A stretch of DNA of 15,010 bases from an uncultured Senegalimassilia sp. (GTDB taxonomy: Bacteria > Actinomycetota > Coriobacteriia > Coriobacteriales > Eggerthellaceae): contig CAKUJT010000061.1 in assembly GCA_934661765.1 (NCBI GenBank), positions 1 to 15,010 of the forward strand. Reading direction: 5' to 3'. The notes beneath the pieces are model-generated. The model was not told the DNA's origin. It did not search any database and saw only the letters and a program-made list of their open reading frames with translations. Shown one piece after another: positions 1 to 6,627 of this stretch. The position numbers were made by a program, and so were the translations under genes. Numbering within the stretch: position 1 is the stretch's first letter; every line of letters begins with the position of its first letter.

Positions 1-150
1 GCGCGATCGCGCTTCCGGCTTTTGCGCGTACGTGGACTGGCGGCGGTGTGGGGTTTGCACGAGGCTTTGCTTCGGGGATGGGAAACGTTTGGGACCGCCC
101 GCATCGCATATAAGACAGTGCGACTGCGCCAATCCGGTCGGTATGCTTGC

Positions 151-156
151 TATAAT
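151..156 (+). promoter_or_regulatory. Candidate -10 element (TATAAT) of the LuxR gene
   Basis: A perfect TATAAT lies 27 bases before the ATG at 183, which gives a leader of roughly 20 bases carrying the AGGGAGGGG ribosome site. No good -35 hexamer is visible at 16-18 bases upstream, so an activator may be needed. Upstream of this, bases 1-150 hold no gene that I can support. Confidence 0.45.
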
Positions 157-182
157 TATGCGCTTGAAAGAGGGAGGGGCGC

Positions 183-1775
183 ATGAACGACGAGATTTCC
201 ATGGCCGCGCGGCGCGTGCATACGACAAGCTGGCAGGAGTTCAGGTCCACGTATGGGCCGAGGTTCGCTGCCTGCTTCTTGGGCTTGATAGCCATTCGCG
301 TATGGACGCAATGCTGCCTGTATGATCGATATACGGCAACCGATTCAGGCACCGTGACCATCATCGGCAACATGATGCGCGTCGCCTTCATCTTCATCCT
401 CATGCTCATGTTCTCACGCATCCCGTTAAGCGGACGCGCCCGAAGGGCCCTTGACGTGCTATCGATGACGGCAATGACGTTGGCGCCTGCGCTTTTGCTT
501 GTGCAAATAGAGTATCCGACGTTGCCGCTCGGCATTCCCGCATCCATGCTTGCGGGATTGGGCATCGTGTGGGGCGGCGGCATGTGGATCACGTTCTTCG
601 ACCGCTTGGACGAGGGCGAGGCGCTCATCTACTCGTTCGCATGCCTGGGAATCAGCGCGATCTTGGGTTTCGTTCTGGGATTCTTGCCGCTGCCTGCCGT
701 ATTCGCCATCGGCCTGTTCATGCCGACGCTATCGTTCGTGCTGTTCAAGCAGGCTATGGACACGCTTGATGCGCGACAAGACGTCATCCCCGAACCGAAG
801 CGCGACTGCGTGTACGATCACGAGAACAAAACGCTTCCTCTGCGCATCCTTATCGCCGTTGCGCTGCTTGATTTCGCGCTTGGCGTGGCACGCGGCTTCC
901 CAGAGGGCACCTCCATCGTTTTGGCGCCTTCGTTCCAGCTTGCTCACCAGATTGCCGTGGCAGCGCTGTGCGCTGGCATCATCTGGTGGGTGCTCGTGCG
1001 CGGCCGCGGCTTGAGCTTTGGAGCGATGTGGTGGCTCGAGGTCGCTCTCATGGTTATCGGCGTTTTGCTTATCGTGTCTCTTGACCAGGCGCAATTCGGG
1101 GCGATGCTCATAACCGTGTCGAATACGTTCATGGTCGGACTGCTGTGGTACGGCATTTATGATTATTGCCGCCATAGCTCCATTCCATCGTATCTGGTAC
1201 TCGCCGCCGTTTGGGCGGCCCATTTGCTTCCGCGTGAAGCTGGCCGCTACCTGGTTTTCCTGCTTGGACCCCAACTTGGGCAATCCATGCTCGTCATTGC
1301 CGCACTGGTATGCCTGCTTGCGCTGAGCATGGCCGTGATGCTGCGGGGGAGCCAGCCGAAAGTGCGGAGATTCTTCGCCACCTTCGGCACACCCGATGCG
1401 CGCAAGGGCGCTTTGGAGCGCACTGTGGTGGCGGAAGCCGCGCCTGCGCGATGCGATGCCGGGGAAACGCAGGTGACGTCGGTTGCTGCTGCGTCTGAGG
1501 AAATGCCGAACGAGCAAGATGCCCGTGATGTAGAGGGCGCAACGTTCGAAGATGGCTTACGGGCTCGCTGCTCGGCGCTGCAGGCACGTTTCGATTTAAC
1601 CGATCGGGAAACCGACATGGTCTGGTATTTGGCGCAAGGACGTAGCAAGGCGTTCATCAGCCAAGAACTTCACCTATCGGAAAATACCGTGAAAAGCTAT
1701 ACGCGCAATGTGTACTCGAAGCTTTGCATCCACTCCAAGCAGGAATTGCTCGACGCGCTGAGCGAGACCCACTAG
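183..1775 (+). CDS. Membrane-anchored LuxR-family transcriptional regulator
   Basis: Predicted transcription factor of 530 residues. Roughly the first 390 residues are hydrophobic with about 12 candidate membrane helices (for example near 27-43, 58-80, 118-137, 172-192, 280-300 and 368-388). A polar, low-conservation linker of about 80 residues follows. The end (about 470-527) is a LuxR/GerE helix-turn-helix: LTDRETDMVWYLAQGRSKAF, then the recognition segment LSENTVKSYTRNVYSKL. The architecture fits a one-component sensor in which the membrane half senses an unknown ligand and the C-terminus binds DNA; such proteins are abundant in Eggerthellaceae. The ATG follows AGGGAGGGG at 171-179, with TATAAT at 151-156 further upstream. 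It converges on the MFS exporter gene, and such regulators often lie beside the transporter they control, but this target is only an inference. No receiver domain is present. Confidence 0.92.
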   Translation: MNDEISMAARRVHTTSWQEFRSTYGPRFAACFLGLIAIRVWTQCCLYDRYTATDSGTVTIIGNMMRVAFIFILMLMFSRIPLSGRARRALDVLSMTAMTLAPALLLVQIEYPTLPLGIPASMLAGLGIVWGGGMWITFFDRLDEGEALIYSFACLGISAILGFVLGFLPLPAVFAIGLFMPTLSFVLFKQAMDTLDARQDVIPEPKRDCVYDHENKTLPLRILIAVALLDFALGVARGFPEGTSIVLAPSFQLAHQIAVAALCAGIIWWVLVRGRGLSFGAMWWLEVALMVIGVLLIVSLDQAQFGAMLITVSNTFMVGLLWYGIYDYCRHSSIPSYLVLAAVWAAHLLPREAGRYLVFLLGPQLGQSMLVIAALVCLLALSMAVMLRGSQPKVRRFFATFGTPDARKGALERTVVAEAAPARCDAGETQVTSVAAASEEMPNEQDARDVEGATFEDGLRARCSALQARFDLTDRETDMVWYLAQGRSKAFISQELHLSENTVKSYTRNVYSKLCIHSKQELLDALSETH

Positions 1776-1826
1776 AAGCGTTTGATCACGAGTTAGCCGT
1801 TACGGCGTCGCTCGAGGAATCGCATT

Positions 1827-1849
1827 GCAGTCCAGCCGGATCGGACTGC
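1827..1849. terminator. Hairpin between convergent genes
   Basis: GCAGTCC at 1827-1833 and GGACTGC at 1843-1849 form a perfect 7-bp stem with a 9-base loop, in the gap between the LuxR stop (1775) and the MFS stop (1884). There is no T-run on either side, so a bidirectional terminator is possible but not shown. Confidence 0.3.
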
Positions 1850-1883
1850 CGACAGCCGGTCCGAGAACGTGGCGATGGCCCGA

Positions 1884-3080
1884 TCAGGCTTGGGTGCCGT
1901 CGAGCTTCTTGATGACGATGGACAGCAGCGCGGCCGCAAGGGCGATGATGGCAAGCGTGAGCATAACGGGAGTGAGCCCGAAAGCGTCGCCGGCCATACC
2001 CAGGAACGGTTCCGCCACGCCTCCAAGGCAGATGGCAACGCCGTACGTCAAACCCGATGCCATGCCTAGATGCTGCGGCACGTAGCCCATTCCCACCGCA
2101 ACCGCTGAGGGATAGAATAGGTCGATCCCGATGGCCAACACCGCAGTCAACGCCAAAGCCAGCCCAACCGAAGAGCCGTTCAGCGCGAACGCAGCACCAG
2201 CAAGAGCGGTGATGGCCAGACAGGCGATGGTTAGCCTATGCGCGCCCACCGCTTCGGAGGTGCGGCCAGAAAGCGCAGTACCCACCATGCCGGCGACGGA
2301 GAACAGCGAGATAGCTAGTGAACTTGCCGCCTCGGTTTGCCCGAGCACGTTCATAAGGAATAGCGGGATGAAGGCCATGAAGCCGTAGCTGAGGACGGAC
2401 CGAAGCGACAACGTGATCATGATCAGCCCGAACAAGCCCCAACGTTCGGGGCGCTCGATGACCGCCGCATTGGACGCAGCAACGGCGTTCAGCGCCTTGA
2501 AGCGGCTGTTATGCAAGAAGAGCGCCGCTGCACACAACGCCGTGGGCGCAAGGAACACGGCAAGCCCGTGCATGCCGAATACCGAAAGCGAAACAGCGGC
2601 CATGATCGGGCCGATGAAGAATCCCACGTTGCCACCGACGGCGAAGATGCTCATGCCGTTTCCCTTGCGCGCACCGGCCGCCAAGTTGGAGATGCGACCG
2701 CCTTCCGCATGGAACATGGCCACGCCAAACCCGCATACCAGGGCGCTTATAACGATAAGAGGATAGGAGCCGGCCCAGCCGATACCCGCCATACCTGCGC
2801 CGGCAAGCAACACGCCGAGTCCCATGAACCACGGGCATGCGCGACGGTCGCTTATCCAGCCGAACAGCGGCTGCACCACAGCCGACACGATATTGGCAGC
2901 GAACACCAGCATAACGGCCTGCGTGTACGAATAGCCGTCCACCACCAGAAAGGGCAGCACTGCCGATAGCGCACCTTGGTTGATGTCCGAACATGCATGT
3001 CCGAGCATCGCCAAATAGTTTGAAACCCGATCGCCGTGTTGCGACGAGCGTGCGTCCTTGGTAGCCATACGATCCGCCAA
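1884..3080 (-). CDS. MFS transporter, Fsr-like (fosmidomycin-resistance family)
   Basis: Inner-membrane exporter of the major facilitator superfamily, 398 residues, a normal length with about 12 membrane helices. The first half carries QPLFGWISDRRACPW after helix 2 (the MFS motif A region) and FHAEGGRISNLAAGARKGN followed by FAVGGNVGFFIGP. These segments closely resemble the Fsr signature FHPESSR...FQVGGNFGSSLGP as I recall it. Fsr-type proteins pump small molecules out by proton antiport; the substrate here is unknown. The start is uncertain. A TTG at 3080 lies 4 bases after AGGAAGGGGGG, while the first ATG (3068) is 12 bases from the last G. A perfect LexA-type box lies about 60 bases upstream, suggesting DNA-damage control. 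The gene is preceded by the symporter terminator, so it is probably transcribed alone. Confidence 0.9.
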   Translation of the reverse strand: MADRMATKDARSSQHGDRVSNYLAMLGHACSDINQGALSAVLPFLVVDGYSYTQAVMLVFAANIVSAVVQPLFGWISDRRACPWFMGLGVLLAGAGMAGIGWAGSYPLIVISALVCGFGVAMFHAEGGRISNLAAGARKGNGMSIFAVGGNVGFFIGPIMAAVSLSVFGMHGLAVFLAPTALCAAALFLHNSRFKALNAVAASNAAVIERPERWGLFGLIMITLSLRSVLSYGFMAFIPLFLMNVLGQTEAASSLAISLFSVAGMVGTALSGRTSEAVGAHRLTIACLAITALAGAAFALNGSSVGLALALTAVLAIGIDLFYPSAVAVGMGYVPQHLGMASGLTYGVAICLGGVAEPFLGMAGDAFGLTPVMLTLAIIALAAALLSIVIKKLDGTQA

Positions 3081-3139
3081 CCCCCCTTCCTGATTGAAAC
3101 GAACTCGCTCGACAGAGCTTGTTCATGTTGCTCTTGAAA

Positions 3140-3153
3140 CGAACGCGTGTTCG
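3140..3153. promoter_or_regulatory. LexA-type SOS box upstream of the MFS gene
   Basis: CGAACGCGTGTTCG matches the Gram-positive LexA (DinR) consensus CGAAC-N4-GTTCG exactly. Read leftward, it directly follows TAACAT (3154-3159), a possible -10. The matching -35 CTGCCA would lie 17 bases further up, inside the symporter terminator. LexA bound here would cover the transcription start. The only gene downstream is the MFS exporter. The box 60 bases before the translation start leaves a leader that also contains a second copy of TTGAAACGAAC, without the partner half-site. Confidence 0.65.
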
Positions 3154-3163
3154 ATGTTACCAT

Positions 3164-3205
3164 AAAAGAAAAGGGATGGCAGCAGATATTTCCTGCAACC
3201 ATCCC
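3164..3205 (-). terminator. Rho-independent terminator of the symporter gene
   Basis: On the minus strand GGGATGG (3205-3199) pairs with CCATCCC (3179-3173). An inner GCAG/CTGC stem is separated from it by a wobble and a mismatch. The tract TTTTCTTTT (3172-3164) follows. It lies 31 bases beyond the symporter stop codon and just before the MFS promoter region. Confidence 0.85.
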
Positions 3206-3235
3206 GAAAGGTTCGAGCGTTTGACGCAGTGCGCT

Positions 3236-4555
3236 TTACGCAGCCTTGGCGGCCTGGCGCGCCTCCTTGCGCTTCTCCAGGGAGTCCACGCACACGGCAG
3301 CGGACTGGTCGCCGGTGATGTTGACGACGGTACGCATCATGTCGAGCACGCGGTCGACGCCCGCGACCAGCGCGATGCCCTCGACGGGCAGGCCGACGGA
3401 CTGCAACACCATGGCCAGCATGATCATGCCGGAACCGGGGACGCCGGCGGTGCCGATGGAGGACAGCACGGCGGTCATGACGATGACGCACTGCTGGCCG
3501 AGGGTCAGGTCGATGCCGAACACCTGGGCGATGAAGATAGCGCAAACGCCCTGGTAGATGGCTGTGCCGTCCATGTTGATGGTGGCACCCAGCGGCAGCA
3601 CGAAGCTGGAGATCTCGCGGCGCACGCCCAGCTTCTCGGAACACTCCATGTTAATGGGCAGCGTGCCTACCGAGGAGGCCGAGGCGAAGGCGAACGTCAT
3701 GGCACGGAACTGGCCCTTGAAGAACGTCAGCGGGCCCATCTTCGCGATGGCCTTCACCATGCCGGAGTACACCAGCACCATGTGCAGGATCATGGCAAGG
3801 TAGGCAACCAGGATGAGCTTGAGCAGCGGCAGCAGGATGTCGGGGCCGTTGGTGGCGACCACGGGGGTGATCAGGCCGAACACACCGAACGGAGCGATCG
3901 AGATAATCATGTGCATAATCTTGATGCACACCTCGGACATGCCGTTAACGAAGTCGGCGACGGGCTGCGCCTTCTTGCCAGCGGCCAGGATGCCGAAGCC
4001 GAAGAACAGCGCGATCACGATGATCTGCAGCATGCTGGCGTCGGACATGGGCTGTACGAAGTTGCTGGGGAAGATGTTGACGATGGTCTCGATGAAGGAA
4101 GGAGCGGCCTTGGCCTCATACGAAAGCTCGTCGGTGGTAAGGGTGTAGCCGCCGCCGACATTGAACACGTTGGCGATGATCAGGCCGATCACGATAGCGC
4201 ATGCGGTGGTGCACAGGTAGTACGTGATGGTCTTGCCGCCGATGGCGCCGACCTTCTTGATGTCGGACAGGCTGATGACGCCGGCGATCATCGAGAAGAT
4301 GACCAGCGGCACCACGATCATCTTGATAAGGTTCAGGAAGATGGTGCCCAGGGGCTTGATGTAGGTGGTGGCGATATCAGGGGTGCCCTGCAGCGCAAGG
4401 CCGGCCACAACGCCCAAGGCCAACGCAATGAAAATCCACGTGGTAAGGGAAAGACGTTTGAACCAAGGCTTGCCGGCGTTTTCAGCGGAAACCGCTTCCG
4501 TAGCCTCCTTAACGTCCGTTTTGACCTCTTGCTCAAGGTCGTTGATCTTGGACAT
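3236..4555 (-). CDS. Glutamate/aspartate:cation symporter (DAACS family, GltP/GltT-like)
   Basis: Secondary transporter that imports acidic amino acids or dicarboxylates with Na+ or H+; 439 residues, the usual family length. Visible landmarks in order are hairpin-1 SSVGTLPINM, the helix-7 motif LPLGATINMDGTA, hairpin-2 IGTAGVPGSGMIML, and helix 8 DRVLDMMRTVVNITGDQS. The retained aspartate and arginine in DMMRT match the residues that bind the substrate side-chain carboxylate in archaeal GltPh, which favours glutamate or aspartate over neutral amino acids. The first 30 residues are polar and charged (SKINDLEQEVKTDVKEATEA) and probably cytoplasmic. The reading frame is open further upstream (to 4681). 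The ATG at 4555 is preferred because AGAGAGGG precedes it by 6 bases and the upstream extension resembles no transporter. It is transcribed alone and ends at a strong terminator. Confidence 0.95.
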   Translation of the reverse strand: MSKINDLEQEVKTDVKEATEAVSAENAGKPWFKRLSLTTWIFIALALGVVAGLALQGTPDIATTYIKPLGTIFLNLIKMIVVPLVIFSMIAGVISLSDIKKVGAIGGKTITYYLCTTACAIVIGLIIANVFNVGGGYTLTTDELSYEAKAAPSFIETIVNIFPSNFVQPMSDASMLQIIVIALFFGFGILAAGKKAQPVADFVNGMSEVCIKIMHMIISIAPFGVFGLITPVVATNGPDILLPLLKLILVAYLAMILHMVLVYSGMVKAIAKMGPLTFFKGQFRAMTFAFASASSVGTLPINMECSEKLGVRREISSFVLPLGATINMDGTAIYQGVCAIFIAQVFGIDLTLGQQCVIVMTAVLSSIGTAGVPGSGMIMLAMVLQSVGLPVEGIALVAGVDRVLDMMRTVVNITGDQSAAVCVDSLEKRKEARQAAKAA

Positions 4556-4644
4556 GTGAACCCTCTCTAACTCAAAAACCCTTTCTATACAGCATTCGCT
4601 TACTCGCGTTGCTGCAATTGAAGCGCCATAAGGCACAAACGCGC

Positions 4645-4650
4645 ATTGTA
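4645..4650 (-). promoter_or_regulatory. Candidate -10 (TACAAT) for the symporter gene
   Basis: TACAAT on the minus strand lies 89 bases ahead of the symporter ATG. No convincing -35 is present at the standard distance, so this is a weak call. The 258-base gap from 4556 to 4813 is AT-richer than its surroundings and shows no other feature that I trust. Confidence 0.25.
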
Positions 4651-4813
4651 CCCGAAACTCTACGAAATCAGCCCAAAACAATCATCGTTTTCGGTCGCCG
4701 AGGAAAACTAGCGGCGAAGAAACCGGACCAGTTCGTTTTACGGCGCAAAGCCTTTAAGTTGTTGCAGCGGCGCGGATTCGAAAACGCAGATATTCTCGAT
4801 AATATATCTTATG

Positions 4814-5794
4814 TTATCTTGGCTTCCCGCCCAACGTGACGAGGGCCAGCATGAGCAGCATGAGCGCCAATCCCGCCCAATCGAAGCCGGAAAACGCCGT
4901 GCCCAGGAACACGCAGGCGCACACGCTGGCGCTGATGGGCTCGACGGCGCCCAGCAAACTGCCGGTAACCGAACCCACGAACGCCACGCCGCGCAGATAC
5001 AGCCCGAACGACACGAACGTCCCCAAAAACGCCAGGCCTCCGATAAGCACCAGCCAGCCGAACGCGTCCATGCTCGCAACCGCCTCAGGAGCGCCCGCGC
5101 CCATGGCAAGCTGCACGGCATACGCGATGCCCGAGCACACGCACGTCACCAGCATGCCGACGCTCGTGGCCGCAAAACTGCCGAAACGATCGAACAAGCC
5201 CGCAACACGCGGGGTCAACACGTAGATCGCAACGCACACGGCATTCAAAAGTCCCCAGAACAAGCCAGCCGCCGGCAGCACCAGCGTGCCCAAGTCGCCC
5301 TGCGTGGCGATAAGCACTGTGGCCACAAAAGCGCAGATCAGGCCCACAAACTCGTTCCCCTTCGGCAAATGCCGCCCCATCACGCACGTGAACAGCATGA
5401 CGAACACGGTGCTGAGCATCTGCAGCACGGTGGCGGTGCCGGCGTTGGTGAACGCGATGGTCATGGCGTACGCGAACTGATCGACGAACAGCGCAGCGCC
5501 GAACAACAGAAAGAACAGCTTCACACGAGGTTCGCTCTTCCAAATCAGCTCGAGCATGTAGCGGCGGCGTAGCACCAGCACGCCGAAGAAGAACAGCGTG
5601 GCCACCAGCGAGCGCACGGCCGTGGCGAACATGGGCGTGATGCCGTAATGCGAGAACAGGTGCTGCGCGCACGCGCCCGACACGCCCCACAGCCCGGCGC
5701 CCGCAAGCGCGCAGGCGATGCCGACCCAGAAAATGCGGCGCCGTGCGGCGTTTGCCGCCTGCCCATCGGCAAGCTGCGCGTCCGTTTTCGCCAT
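4814..5794 (-). CDS. EamA/DMT-superfamily permease
   Basis: Integral membrane protein of 326 residues built from two tandem EamA repeats of about five helices each, the family's normal size. Repeat 1 begins near residue 23 (GIACALAGAGLWGVSGACAQ) and repeat 2 near 165-175 (AAGLFWGLLNAVCVAIYVLT). It ends with the typical helix containing GAVEPISASVCACVFLGTAF, a common EamA signature (EP near the last helix pair). Members export or import amino acids, nucleotide precursors or other metabolites; the substrate cannot be told from sequence. The ATG at 5794 follows AGGGAGGG with an 8-base gap. It is divergent from the deformylase-like gene across 124 bases. No terminator with a T-run is seen beyond its stop. 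Confidence 0.94.
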   Translation of the reverse strand: MAKTDAQLADGQAANAARRRIFWVGIACALAGAGLWGVSGACAQHLFSHYGITPMFATAVRSLVATLFFFGVLVLRRRYMLELIWKSEPRVKLFFLLFGAALFVDQFAYAMTIAFTNAGTATVLQMLSTVFVMLFTCVMGRHLPKGNEFVGLICAFVATVLIATQGDLGTLVLPAAGLFWGLLNAVCVAIYVLTPRVAGLFDRFGSFAATSVGMLVTCVCSGIAYAVQLAMGAGAPEAVASMDAFGWLVLIGGLAFLGTFVSFGLYLRGVAFVGSVTGSLLGAVEPISASVCACVFLGTAFSGFDWAGLALMLLMLALVTLGGKPR

Positions 5795-5918
5795 AACCTA
5801 AACCCTCCCTGATGTACACCAGCGTATGCGTTAAAATGTCGAAAGCGATTGTAGAGCAATACGTCGGCTTGTGCATTCCGCACGCGTTTTGCGCCGGCGT
5901 CGAAGCGAAGGAAGTCTT

Positions 5919-6341
5919 ATGGCTATCAAGGAACTGGTCCACGACGAAGCGGTGCTGTCCACTCCCTGCGAGAAGGCAACGGCCGAGGATGCCCAGGTGG
6001 CGCAGGATCTGCTGGACACCATGGCGTCGCTCGACGAGGCGGCCTGCCTGCACGCCAACCAGATCGGCGTGACGCACAACCTGTTCGCCTACGTTGACGA
6101 GAAGGACAAGCAGCACGTCATGTTCAACCCCGTCATCAAGCTGGGCCTGGCTGCAAGCAAGCAGGTCGAAGGCTGCTTCACCCACGAAGAACCCGTCACG
6201 GTCACCCGCTACGACCGCATCAAGGTCTCCTACGAGGAGCTGGTGGACGGCAAGCTGGTCCCCCGCAAGGGCGACTTCCGCGGTTGGGTCGCGCAGCTGA
6301 TCCAGCACATGGCCGACCACGGCAAGGGCAAGTTCATCTAA
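5919..6341 (+). CDS. Peptide-deformylase-like protein lacking the catalytic glutamate
   Basis: A 140-residue protein of the peptide deformylase fold, slightly shorter than the usual 150-190. True deformylases remove the formyl group from nascent proteins using three motifs. Here motif 1 (GxGLAAxQ) reads ACLHANQIG with Gln48 kept. Motif 2 (EGCLS) reads EGCFT with the metal-ligand Cys86 kept. Motif 3 (HExxH) reads HMADH at 130-134: both metal histidines are present but the general-acid/base glutamate is Met131. Metal binding is therefore plausible while normal catalysis is not. The protein stops shortly after motif 3. The ATG at 5919 follows AAGGAAG with a 4-base gap; an in-frame extension to 5871 has no ribosome site. 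A perfect terminator follows directly. A weak -10 (TAAAAT, 5832-5837) precedes it. A decayed copy of its 3' end lies at 8638-8747. Confidence 0.9.
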   Translation: MAIKELVHDEAVLSTPCEKATAEDAQVAQDLLDTMASLDEAACLHANQIGVTHNLFAYVDEKDKQHVMFNPVIKLGLAASKQVEGCFTHEEPVTVTRYDRIKVSYEELVDGKLVPRKGDFRGWVAQLIQHMADHGKGKFI

Positions 6342-6535
6342 GCGCTTACGAGCCGAAGGGCACTCCCCTTCGGCTCGTTTTCTTTTGCGTGCTTTTGCGC
6401 TGCATTCTCTTAAGCGACGTTCTCGATTTCGCTGCTTCAGGCTGCGAAAATGGAATCAATTCCGCAACATGCCCGACTCGCCGTTGGAAATGAGTTCGAA
6501 TCTATTTTCGCAAATAGCAGCGCGTTTTTCGGAAT
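6235..6535 (+). repeat. Copy A of a duplicated segment (deformylase 3' end plus downstream DNA)
   Basis: This stretch, running from inside the deformylase-like gene through its terminator and into non-coding DNA, aligns collinearly with 8638-8938. Shared landmarks are ACGGCAAGG in the coding end, the terminator with CCCTTCGG, the words CTTTTGCGCT and AAAATGGAATC, the string TCGCCG, and the string ATTTTC. It holds a palindrome GGAATCAATTCC at 6452-6463. The 286-base gap from 6342 to 6627 holds this element, the terminator and the leader of the nucleotidase gene, and no gene that I can support. Confidence 0.75.
6349..6386 (+). terminator. Rho-independent terminator after the deformylase-like gene
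   Basis: CGAGCCGAAGGG (6349-6360) pairs perfectly with CCCTTCGGCTCG (6366-6377) across a 5-base loop, followed by TTTTCTTTT. It begins 8 bases after the stop codon. A diverged copy of this terminator is found at 8754-8794. Confidence 0.93.
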
Positions 6536-6627
6536 CGTGCGCGCGTATCATGGTCGTGCGTTACGAGTTACTTGGTTTACTTCTTGCGTCCACCCGCTTC
6601 GACCCTTTTGCAGATTGGAGCACCCTT

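Noticed and set aside
1..12. Palindrome GCGCGATCGCGC at the window edge
   Set aside because: Short GC palindromes are expected in such DNA and there is no context on the left to interpret it.
2987..3002. CGAACATGCATGTCCG as a third LexA box
   Set aside because: The spacing between half-sites is six rather than four, the right half is imperfect, and it lies inside the MFS coding sequence.
3119..4570. Long open frame of 483 codons on the plus strand opposite the symporter
   Set aside because: It is rich in His, Asp, Gln and Gly in the way typical of antisense frames of high-GC genes, has no ribosome site, and the minus strand encodes an unmistakable DAACS transporter.
4788..4809. Possible terminator after the EamA gene (AGATAT/ATATCT)
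   Set aside because: The stem is only six A/T pairs with a 10-base loop and no T-run, so it is too weak to call.
5085..6320. 411-codon minus-strand frame spanning the EamA and deformylase-like genes
   Set aside because: It runs out of frame through one gene and antisense through the other, crosses the divergent promoter region, and resembles no family.
6385..6627. N-terminal extension of the nucleotidase frame
   Set aside because: The Tat signal begins at 6628 with a ribosome site, and the extension is covered by the duplicated non-coding element.
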